DNA from: CAIKKV01 sp044346855
Lineage (GTDB): Bacteria; Verrucomicrobiota; Kiritimatiellia; CAIKKV01
Reading direction: 5' to 3'
Assembly (NCBI GenBank): GCA_044346855.1
Contig: JBIIYJ010000129.1
Location: forward strand, 1-14,064
DNA: 14,064 nt
Shown here in pieces: positions 1 to 5,717 of the stretch (the first letter of the stretch is position 1; each line of letters opens with the position of its first letter). Below the pieces are notes generated by a model, which was not told the DNA's origin, did no database searches, and saw only the letters and a list, made by a program, of their open reading frames with translations. The position numbers and the translations under genes are program-made.

Positions 1-7
1 TGGCCCG

Positions 8-13
8 TATGAT
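8..13 (+). promoter_or_regulatory. Putative -10 box of the Fe-S flavoprotein gene
   Basis: TATGAT (5 of 6 to TATAAT) ends 6 nt before the ATG at 20, so transcription would start at or next to the start codon. The matching -35 would lie left of the window and cannot be checked. The same spacing recurs at several other genes here. Confidence 0.4.
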
Positions 14-19
14 CGGGGC

Positions 20-592
20 ATGAAAGTAGTGGCATTCAACGGGAGTCCCCGCAAGGACGGCAACACGGTGGCGCTGATCAACCACGTGTTCACGGCGCTT
101 CAGGCCGAAGGCATTGAAACCGAACTGGTCCAGGTGGGCGGCAACCTGCTCCACGGTTGCACGGCCTGCTACAAATGCTTCGAGAAGAAGGACGGGCACT
201 GCATCCTCAAGCAGGACCTTGTCAACGACTGCCTCGACAAGATGCGCCAGGCGGACGGCATCCTCCTGGCCTCCCCGACCTATTTCGCCGATGTCACGGC
301 CGAGATGAAGGCGCTGATCGACCGGGCCGGGATGGTTTCCATCGCCAACGGGCGCTTCCTCCGGCGCAAGGTCGGGGCGGGCCTGGTCGCCGTGCGGCGG
401 GGCGGGGCGATCCACGTGTTCGACACGCTCAACCATTTCTTCCTGATCGAGGAGATGATCGTTCCTGGTTCCTGTTATTGGAACAGGGGGAACGGCCGCG
501 AGAAGGGCGAGGTGGAGAACGACGAGGAGGGCGTCCGCACCATGCGGGTGCTGGGCGAAAACATGGCCTGGCTGCTGAAGAAACTGGCCTAG
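20..592 (+). CDS. Flavodoxin-fold iron-sulfur flavoprotein / NAD(P)H-dependent FMN reductase family
   Basis: A 190-aa protein of the NADPH-dependent FMN reductase superfamily. The N-terminal beta strand and phosphate-binding loop NGSPRKDGNT (residues 7-16) bind FMN. Cysteines 47, 50, 53 and 61 form a C-x2-C-x2-C-x7-C cluster, the compact spacing known from iron-sulfur flavoproteins (Isf) that carry a [4Fe-4S] cluster. LLASPTYFADVTAEMKALIDR (about 82-102, quoted in part as SPTYFADVTAEMK) is the second flavin-contact region. It is probably a cytosolic electron carrier or reductase in anaerobic redox metabolism; donor and acceptor are unknown. The gene converges on hepT and the HAD operon. The start at 20 gives the full flavodoxin strand, and a -10-like TATGAT sits 6 nt upstream. 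Family assignment is firm; cluster occupancy is inferred from cysteine spacing. Confidence 0.88.
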   Translation: MKVVAFNGSPRKDGNTVALINHVFTALQAEGIETELVQVGGNLLHGCTACYKCFEKKDGHCILKQDLVNDCLDKMRQADGILLASPTYFADVTAEMKALIDRAGMVSIANGRFLRRKVGAGLVAVRRGGAIHVFDTLNHFFLIEEMIVPGSCYWNRGNGREKGEVENDEEGVRTMRVLGENMAWLLKKLA

Positions 593-598
593 CCGGGC

Positions 599-658
599 TC
601 AGCCTGCCGCAAACGCGGCCGCCAGGTCGGCGAAGAGGCGGCTGCGGTCGGGGTGTAG
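599..658 (-). pseudogene. Fossil 3' end of a HAD phosphatase gene (duplicated tail)
   Basis: Read on the minus strand this 60-bp stretch encodes LHPDRSRLFADLAAAFAAG and a TGA stop. It mirrors the C-terminus of the intact HAD gene at 1373-1960. The last 32 nt (599-630 versus 1373-1404) differ at one base. The intact copy then has 33 extra nt (1405-1437) bounded by the short direct repeat GCCAGGTCGG, after which 11 nt match exactly and similarity fades at codon level. The two tails flank the mntA-hepT cassette. The tail has no start or body of its own, so it is a remnant. Confidence 0.75.
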
Positions 659-665
659 CGCGCTA

Positions 666-1001
666 TTATGAGAGCAGTTTCTCCACGTCTTCAATCAGCG
701 GGTCCAAGTCTTCCTGGATGACGCTCCAAACGATCCGATCGTCAATCGCGTCGTACCCGTGAACGAGAATGTTCCTGAATGCGATAATATCGCTGTGGTC
801 CCGAATGTGTGCGAGTAACTCAGGGTCTTCCCGTTTGATTCGGTTGAGGGCTTCACCCATTACCTGAAATTTTCGTTCCACCGCACTTCGGAGCATATCG
901 TTCGATGTATAGTCGGCATATGTTTTGCCCGTAATAAACTCTCGAATGGAATATCCGGCGCAACGGACATCGTGAAGGTGGGCAGGAGAGTCAGCCTTCA
1001 T
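666..1001 (-). CDS. hepT: HepT-like toxin ribonuclease (DUF86)
   Basis: A 111-aa all-alpha HEPN-domain protein. RNILVHGY (residues 76-83) is the R-x4-H-x-Y motif of HepT: Arg and His form the RNase active site, and Tyr83 is the residue known in studied systems to be AMPylated by the MntA partner. In the family the toxin cleaves RNA and stalls growth when not neutralised. The ATG at 1001 lies inside the 3' end of mntA (11-nt overlap), so the two are translationally coupled, antitoxin first. The stop lies only 8 nt from the HAD-tail fossil, which puts the toxin at the edge of the inserted cassette. Base composition is visibly more AT-rich than the neighbouring operon, which suggests horizontal acquisition. 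Length and motif are normal, so it is probably functional. Confidence 0.9.
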   Translation of the reverse strand: MKADSPAHLHDVRCAGYSIREFITGKTYADYTSNDMLRSAVERKFQVMGEALNRIKREDPELLAHIRDHSDIIAFRNILVHGYDAIDDRIVWSVIQEDLDPLIEDVEKLLS

Positions 1002-1287
1002 ACACTGAAATTTTCTCCTTAAGTATGCGGGCTTTAAAATACGGGTTGCGCAGGCTGTTGATTGTGAGAAGGTCGATTTTGCAGCCTAATTCCGATTCAA
1101 GACGGTGCAGTAACCCGAAAAAACGTCTTGCGGGTGCTTGATCCGGTTCAGAAAATTCGACCAATAGGTCAATGTCGCTTGTTGCGGTTGCGGTACCGCG
1201 AGCGACTGAACCGAATGCTTCGAGTCGGCGAACGTGGAATTCACGGCACGCCGGCATTACGGCTGTCTTGATATCGTCAACAATCAT
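991..1287 (-). CDS. mntA: MntA-like minimal nucleotidyltransferase antitoxin
   Basis: With the start at 1287 this is a 98-aa minimal nucleotidyltransferase. It has the hallmark GSVARGTATATSDIDLL (26-42): GS, the ARG turn, and the metal-binding Asp38 and Asp40; the third acid is probably Asp72 in KIDLL. Family knowledge: MntA enzymes AMPylate the HepT tyrosine and so neutralise the toxin. A longer reading from a TTG at 1386 adds 33 residues that run into the HAD gene tail. I prefer the ATG at 1287 because MIVDDIKTAV aligns with the usual start of these proteins and because a -35/-10 pair (1322-1294) places transcription start right at it. The gene overlaps hepT by 11 nt and is AT-richer than its surroundings. 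Confidence 0.88.
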   Translation of the reverse strand: MIVDDIKTAVMPACREFHVRRLEAFGSVARGTATATSDIDLLVEFSEPDQAPARRFFGLLHRLESELGCKIDLLTINSLRNPYFKARILKEKISVYEG

Positions 1288-1293
1288 ATTTAA

Positions 1294-1322
1294 ATCATGC
1301 TCGACTGCGGCACGGTTATCAA
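1294..1322 (-). promoter_or_regulatory. Putative leaderless promoter of mntA-hepT
   Basis: On the minus strand TTGATA (1322-1317, 5 of 6 to consensus) is followed by exactly 17 nt and CATGAT (1299-1294, 4 of 6), then 6 nt to the ATG at 1287. No Shine-Dalgarno sequence is visible. The predicted transcript begins at the start codon. Confidence 0.5.
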
Positions 1323-1372
1323 GGCTGAAGTTGATTCGGTCTGCCAGCGGCTGGGAAAGCGGGGTGCCGTGT

Positions 1373-1960
1373 TCAGCCTGCCGCAAATGCGGCCGCCAGG
1401 TCGGCCAGGCTGGCGACGGTGAAATCCGCCAGGTCGGCGAAGAGGCGGTTATGGTCGTTGAGCAGAAGGCAGGTTCGGGTTCCGGCGCGTTTCCCGCAGG
1501 TCAGGTCGTCGCGGTAGTCGCCCACCAGCAGGCAGCGGGCCGGCTCCAGTTCCCATAACTGGCAGATGTGCAGGGCGGGGGCCGGGTCGGGCTTGAAGGT
1601 TGGGAAGGCGCGGGTGACGATCGGCGAGAAGGCGGTGTGCAGGCGGGTCTGCAGGTGCCGCACCGTCTTTTCCGTGTTCCGTGTGAGGATCGCGCGCGGG
1701 ATTTTCCGCTGTTCCAAAACGCGCATCAGGGATTCGGCTCCGGGCTGGAGCTCGAGCCGGAAGCGGCCGTCCTCCTCGATCTCCTCGATGATGGCGAAGG
1801 CGTCTTTCTGCCGCGCTTCCGGCCAGGAGCGGATGACCTCCAGGATGTCGCCCTCGGGGATGGCGAGCCGCCGGCGCATGAGGGCGAAATCGATGACCGG
1901 AACCGTGAGGGTTCCGTCCATGTCGAAGATCACGCCGCGGATGTCGCTGATCGGCAGCAT
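1373..1960 (-). CDS. HAD-superfamily hydrolase (phosphoglycolate phosphatase-like)
   Basis: A 195-aa haloacid dehalogenase-type phosphatase with all four motifs: DMDGTLT (nucleophile Asp13, acid/base Asp15), Thr93 in ILTRNT, Lys123 in FKPDP, and GDYRDD (148-152, Mg2+ acids). The helical cap between motifs I and II places it in the HAD-IA/phosphoglycolate phosphatase group; the substrate cannot be read from sequence. The chosen ATG (1960) starts just before motif I and lies 2 nt after the nfnB stop codon, so it is the last gene of the ior-nfn operon and probably reinitiates from it. A longer in-frame reading into nfnB is an overlap artefact. Its 3' end is duplicated at 599-658 across the mntA-hepT cassette, so the present C-terminus may have come in with the insertion. 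Confidence 0.87.
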   Translation of the reverse strand: MLPISDIRGVIFDMDGTLTVPVIDFALMRRRLAIPEGDILEVIRSWPEARQKDAFAIIEEIEEDGRFRLELQPGAESLMRVLEQRKIPRAILTRNTEKTVRHLQTRLHTAFSPIVTRAFPTFKPDPAPALHICQLWELEPARCLLVGDYRDDLTCGKRAGTRTCLLLNDHNRLFADLADFTVASLADLAAAFAAG

Positions 1961-1962
1961 GA

Positions 1963-3456
1963 TCAGGAGGGTTGCGCCAGCAGGGCGTTGATGGAAGCGG
2001 CGGCCTTGCGGCCCTCGCCCATGGCGAGGATGACCGTGGCCGCGCCCAGCACGATGTCCCCGCCCGCATAGATGCGGTCGATGGACGTCTTGCCTGTTTC
2101 CGGGTCCACCACCAGGTTGCCGCGGCGGTTGACGGCCAGGCCGGGCGTGGTCTGGCGGATGAGGGGGTTCGACTCGTTGCCGATGGCCACGATGACCGTG
2201 TCGACCGCCATGACGAATTCGCTGCCGGGGATCTCGACCGGGCGCCGGCGGCCGGAGTCGTCGGGCTCGCCGAGGGTGTAGCGCAGGCACTCCATGCCGG
2301 TCACCAGGCCGTACTCGTCGCCCAGGATCCGGTTCGGGTTCTGGAGCATGTGGAAGATCACGCCCTCCTCCCGGGCATGGCCCACCTCCTCCACGCGGGC
2401 GGGCATCTCCGCCTCCGTGCGGCGGTAGACCAGGTGCACTTCGGCGGCGCCGAGGCGGACCGCCATGCGGGCGGCGTCCATGGCCACGTTGCCGCCGCCG
2501 AGCACGGCGACCTTGCGCGACTTGAAGAGGGGGGTGTCGGCCTTGCCCACGTCGTAGGCCCGCATGAGGTTGGCGCGGGTCAGGTATTCGTTGGCCGAAA
2601 AGACGCCCACCAGGTTCTCGCCCTCGATGTTCATGAACTTGGGCAGGCCGGCCCCGGTGCCGACGAACACGGCGTCGAAGCCGTCCTTCGCGATCAGGTC
2701 CTGGAGCTTGCGCGTACGGCCGATGAGGAAGTTGGTCTTGATCTCAACGCCCATGGCCTTGAGCGCGTCGATTTCCTGTTCCACGATTTTCTTGGGCAGC
2801 CGGAACTCGGGGATGCCATAGAGCAGCACGCCGCCGGGCTTGTGGAACGCCTCGAAGAGGGTGACCGCGTGGCCCTCGCGGCGGACGTCGGCGGCCACGG
2901 TGATGCTGGCCGGGCCGCTGCCCACGATGGCGACGCGCCGGCCGGTTTCGGGCTTGAGCGGGGGCTGGCGGAAGCCGCCTTTTTCCCGTTCCAGGTCCGC
3001 CGCATAGCGTTCCAGGCGGCCGACGGAGACGGCCTTGTCGACGGACTTCAGCGCCTTGCCGACGGTGCAGCGCTCCTGGCACTGCACCTCCTGGGGGCAG
3101 ACGCGGCCGCAGACGGCGGGGAGCAGGCTGTTGCGCCGGATGATGGCGATGGCCTCCTCGTCCCGCCCTTCGGCGATGGCCTTCACGAAGGAGGGGATGT
3201 CGATGCGGACGGGGCAGCCTTCGATGCAGGGGGCGTTCTTGCACTGCAGGCAGCGGAGCGCCTCGAGCCGGGCCTGGGCCTGCGAGTAGCCGAGGGCGAC
3301 CTCGCGCATGTTGGCGCGGCGCTCGTCGGCGGGCTGGGATGGCATGTCCTGCGAGGGGATGGCCATGCGTTCGCGGGGGGAGAGACGCTTCCCTTTCAGC
3401 GCCGTGAGCCGGTCCTCGGCTTCGCGGTTCAGGATGTCGGGGGAGGGATGGCTCAT
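1963..3456 (-). CDS. nfnB: NADPH-dependent oxidoreductase of the GltD/NfnB family (ferredoxin:NADP transhydrogenase large subunit)
   Basis: A 497-aa flavoprotein. Cys69, 72, 77, 81 (CLQCKNAPCIEGC) and Cys116, 120, 126, 130 (CGRVCPQEVQCQERC) form the N-terminal Fe-S region. GSGPAS (179-184) begins the FAD-binding Rossmann fold, GGGNVAMDAAR (320-330) binds NAD(P)H, and YAGGDIVLGAATVILAMGEG near the C-terminus completes the FAD site. This architecture is shared by the glutamate synthase small subunit (GltD), SudA and NfnB. No large glutamate synthase gene is present, and the gene directly follows an NfnA-like partner with ATGA overlap (3453-3456), so I favour an NfnAB-type enzyme that couples NADH, NADPH and ferredoxin. 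Both products are likely cytosolic. About 50 residues precede the Fe-S region. The HAD gene starts 2 nt downstream. Family is certain; the exact physiological reaction is inferred. Confidence 0.85.
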   Translation of the reverse strand: MSHPSPDILNREAEDRLTALKGKRLSPRERMAIPSQDMPSQPADERRANMREVALGYSQAQARLEALRCLQCKNAPCIEGCPVRIDIPSFVKAIAEGRDEEAIAIIRRNSLLPAVCGRVCPQEVQCQERCTVGKALKSVDKAVSVGRLERYAADLEREKGGFRQPPLKPETGRRVAIVGSGPASITVAADVRREGHAVTLFEAFHKPGGVLLYGIPEFRLPKKIVEQEIDALKAMGVEIKTNFLIGRTRKLQDLIAKDGFDAVFVGTGAGLPKFMNIEGENLVGVFSANEYLTRANLMRAYDVGKADTPLFKSRKVAVLGGGNVAMDAARMAVRLGAAEVHLVYRRTEAEMPARVEEVGHAREEGVIFHMLQNPNRILGDEYGLVTGMECLRYTLGEPDDSGRRRPVEIPGSEFVMAVDTVIVAIGNESNPLIRQTTPGLAVNRRGNLVVDPETGKTSIDRIYAGGDIVLGAATVILAMGEGRKAAASINALLAQPS

Positions 3457-4316
3457 GACCGCCCGTCCTTCTTCAGTTTGTCCGCTTCCAGCTCCAGGTG
3501 GCACTGGTGGTGGGCCGCTTCCTCGTGCGACTTGTAGGCGCGCAGGCGGCGCATCATGTTGTCGAAGTCGACCCGGTGGCCGTCGAACTCGGGGCCGTCC
3601 ACGCAGACGAACTTGGTTTCGCCTCCCACGGTCACGCGGCAGCCGCCGCACATGCCCGTGCCGTCCACCATGATCGTGTTGAGGGAGACCAGGGTGGGGA
3701 CGCCGAACGGGCGCGTGGCCTCGGAGCAGACCTTCATCATGATGGGCGGGCCGATGACGACGCACTGGTCGGGCTTGGGGTCGCGCGCGCAGATCTCCTT
3801 GAGCGGCTCCGTGACCAGGGCCTTCCGGCCGTGGGAGCCGTCGTCGGTGCAGATGATCAGTTCGTCGGCCAGGGCGCGCATCTTATCCTCGAGGAGGATC
3901 AGGCTCCTGTTGCGGGCGCCCAGGATGACGATGAGGCGGTTGCCGGCCTTTTTCATGGCCTGGACGATGGGGTGGAGCGGGGCTGCGCCGATGCCGCCGC
4001 CGACCGCCACCACCGTGCCGAATTTCGCGATGTGGGTGGGCCGGCCGAGCGGGCCGAGAATGCTTTCGATCGCGTCGCCGACTGCCTTGGCGCCCAGGAT
4101 GTGGGTGGTCCTGCCGACGGTCTGGAAGATGAGCGTGATGGAGCCCTCGGCCGGGTCGGCATCGGCGATGGTGAGCGGGATGCGCTCGCCGAAATTGTTG
4201 TCGGCCTGGACGATGACGAACTGGCCCGGCTGCCGTTCCTGCGCGATGAGGGGGGCCTCGACGCGGAGCAGGTATACCTCGTCCGAGAGCTGCTGTTTGA
4301 AGAGGATCCGGTGCAT
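3453..4316 (-). CDS. nfnA: Ferredoxin-NADP reductase-like subunit (NfnA / sulfide dehydrogenase beta-type)
   Basis: A 287-aa FAD and [2Fe-2S] protein of the dihydroorotate dehydrogenase electron-transfer/NfnA family. GQFV (31-34) and ERIPLTI (44-50) contact FAD, and GGGIGAAPL (106-114) binds the nicotinamide nucleotide. Near the C-terminus DGTGMCGGC plus a later Cys give C223-x2-C226-x11-C238, the spacing of the NfnA [2Fe-2S] cluster. With the downstream nfnB it should form the heterodimer that links reduced ferredoxin and NADH to NADPH. The ATG at 4316 is preceded by AGGACTCAGG and lies 14 nt after the amidohydrolase stop. The 3' end overlaps nfnB by 4 nt (ATGA). The upstream extension to 4529 lies within the amidohydrolase gene in another frame and is rejected. 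Confidence 0.86.
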   Translation of the reverse strand: MHRILFKQQLSDEVYLLRVEAPLIAQERQPGQFVIVQADNNFGERIPLTIADADPAEGSITLIFQTVGRTTHILGAKAVGDAIESILGPLGRPTHIAKFGTVVAVGGGIGAAPLHPIVQAMKKAGNRLIVILGARNRSLILLEDKMRALADELIICTDDGSHGRKALVTEPLKEICARDPKPDQCVVIGPPIMMKVCSEATRPFGVPTLVSLNTIMVDGTGMCGGCRVTVGGETKFVCVDGPEFDGHRVDFDNMMRRLRAYKSHEEAAHHQCHLELEADKLKKDGRS

Positions 4317-4330
4317 CCTGAGTCCTGTGG

Positions 4331-5119
4331 TTACAAGCCGAAAAAGCGCTGTGCGTTGCCGCCTTCCAGCATGGCTTCGATTTCCGGGCTGAACCCCAGC
4401 GCGCGCAGATCGGCCAGCGTCTCCTCCGGGGTGACCCAGGGGGCGTCCGAGCCGAAGAACACGTAGTGGGGCCCGTGTTTCTCGATGATATCCCTGATGT
4501 CCGCCGCGGGAAGGTAGCGGAACGACCACGACATCTCCATGTGGATGGGCCTTCCGCAGAACCAGCGGCGGACTTCTTCATAATCGTACCACGCCCCGAG
4601 GTGGGACGCCATGAATTTCAGTCCGGGAAAGCGGTCCAGCACCCGGACGATCCGTTCGGGGGTGCAGGTCCCGTCGCAGGGGTAGGAGACGTCGTAGCCG
4701 GTGTGGGCGGCCAGGAAGAGGCCTTCCTCCTCGAGGGCGGCGTAGAGCGGCCACACGCGTTCCTCGTCGAAAACGAAGTCCTGGTAATAATTGTGAAGCT
4801 TGATGCCCTTGAAGCCCTCGCCCTTGACGGCGCGCAGGCGGTCGCGCAGCTTCGGGTCCCGCGGGTGGACGGAGGGGAAGGGGACGATCCGGTCGGAGCG
4901 GCTGCTTCGGCAGAAGGCCATGATCGGCTCGAACTGTTCGGGCTTCGTGGCGATGTTGAGGAGGATCGACTTGTCCACTCCCGCCCGGTCCATGGCGGCC
5001 AGCAGGCTGCCGAGGGTGCCGTCGAGCGCGTGCTTGGAGCCGCCGCGGAACTCGATGGTTTCGATGGCCTTGGCTGCGATCTTGTCCGGGAAGGCGTGGG
5101 TGTGGCAGTCGATGATCAT
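4331..5119 (-). CDS. Amidohydrolase_2 family metal-dependent hydrolase/decarboxylase (COG2159-like)
   Basis: A 262-aa TIM-barrel enzyme of the amidohydrolase superfamily, ACMSD-like branch. Metal ligands visible are His6 and His8 (CHTHAF), His139 (AAHTGYD), His173 (ASHLGAW) and Asp225 (FGSDAPW). The GIKLHNYYQDF strand (105-115) and the GGNAQRFFGL tail are typical of the group. Members hydrolyse or decarboxylate small cyclic and aromatic acids; the substrate here is unknown. The start ATG overlaps the iorB stop by 4 nt (5116-5119), and nfnA follows after 14 nt, so it is an integral member of the operon. Its place between an aryl-pyruvate oxidoreductase and a ferredoxin transhydrogenase suggests a role in aromatic compound turnover, but that is inference from context. 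Confidence 0.85.
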   Translation of the reverse strand: MIIDCHTHAFPDKIAAKAIETIEFRGGSKHALDGTLGSLLAAMDRAGVDKSILLNIATKPEQFEPIMAFCRSSRSDRIVPFPSVHPRDPKLRDRLRAVKGEGFKGIKLHNYYQDFVFDEERVWPLYAALEEEGLFLAAHTGYDVSYPCDGTCTPERIVRVLDRFPGLKFMASHLGAWYDYEEVRRWFCGRPIHMEMSWSFRYLPAADIRDIIEKHGPHYVFFGSDAPWVTPEETLADLRALGFSPEIEAMLEGGNAQRFFGL

Positions 5120-5712
5120 GCGGCGGGCGTGGCGAGCCCCGCGGTGGCCTGGCGCCCGGCCCGGAAGACGGCGAGGTTGGCGGCCACGACGGCCTCGCCC
5201 TTGCGGGCGAACTGGGCGTTGATGGCGGCCTCGAGCGCCTCCGGGGGAAGCGGGATGAACGAGGAGGCGGCGCCGAGAATGGCCATGTTTACCGCGCGCG
5301 GGGCGTTGAGGTCGCGCGCCATGGTTTCGGCGTTGAACAGGAAGGAGTGCGGCTGGCGCCGGATGTCGGCGTAGACGGCTTCCAGGTCCGGGTAGGCGCC
5401 GATGTTCTTGATCGGCTCGGTGTTGGAGACGACCCAGCCCCCGGCGGGGTCGAGCCAGGGCAGGTAGCGCAGGGCCTCGAGGGGCTCCATGGCCAGGATC
5501 ATGGCGGCGGTGCCGCGCGGGACCAGGTCGGAGTGGATCGGCCGGTCGCAGAGCCGCAGGTGGGCGAGCACGGCGCCGCCGCGCTGGGCCATCCCGTGGA
5601 CTTCGGACTGCTTGAGGTGCAGGTTCAGGTCGAGGGCGGCGCGGCCCAGCAGGGCGGCGATGGAGAGGATGCCCTGGCCGCCGACCCCGGCGATGATCAT
5701 GTCGTATTTCAT
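5116..5712 (-). CDS. iorB: Indolepyruvate:ferredoxin oxidoreductase, beta subunit
   Basis: A 198-aa gamma-type 2-oxoacid:acceptor oxidoreductase subunit. GVGGQG (9-14) and SEVHGMAQRGG (36-46) are the strongly conserved signatures of IorB. With IorA it forms the enzyme that oxidatively decarboxylates indolepyruvate, phenylpyruvate and related aryl pyruvates to the aryl-acetyl-CoA, with ferredoxin reduction. The ATG at 5712 follows the iorA stop by 5 nt and is preceded by GAGGAAAGG, a good ribosome binding site in the end of iorA. The stop overlaps the amidohydrolase ATG (ATGA). Length is normal. A longer upstream reading is iorA in another frame. Confidence 0.93.
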   Translation of the reverse strand: MKYDMIIAGVGGQGILSIAALLGRAALDLNLHLKQSEVHGMAQRGGAVLAHLRLCDRPIHSDLVPRGTAAMILAMEPLEALRYLPWLDPAGGWVVSNTEPIKNIGAYPDLEAVYADIRRQPHSFLFNAETMARDLNAPRAVNMAILGAASSFIPLPPEALEAAINAQFARKGEAVVAANLAVFRAGRQATAGLATPAA

Positions 5713-5717
5713 GGCGG

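Noticed and set aside
1288..1386. Longer mntA from a TTG at 1386
   Set aside because: It would extend into the HAD gene tail and cover the -35/-10 pair; the nucleotidyltransferase domain starts naturally at the ATG at 1287.
1972..3537. Long plus-strand open frame opposite nfnB, and similar long frames opposite nfnA, the amidohydrolase, iorB and iorA
   Set aside because: They are antisense to well-recognised genes, their translations are dominated by Ala, Gly, Arg, Asp, Val and Leu, typical of GC-rich antisense frames, and they show no family motifs.
1963..4316. Glutamate synthase small subunit (GltD)
   Set aside because: No large glutamate synthase subunit is present, and the immediate partner is an NfnA-like [2Fe-2S] flavoprotein, which points to the transhydrogenase/SudAB type.
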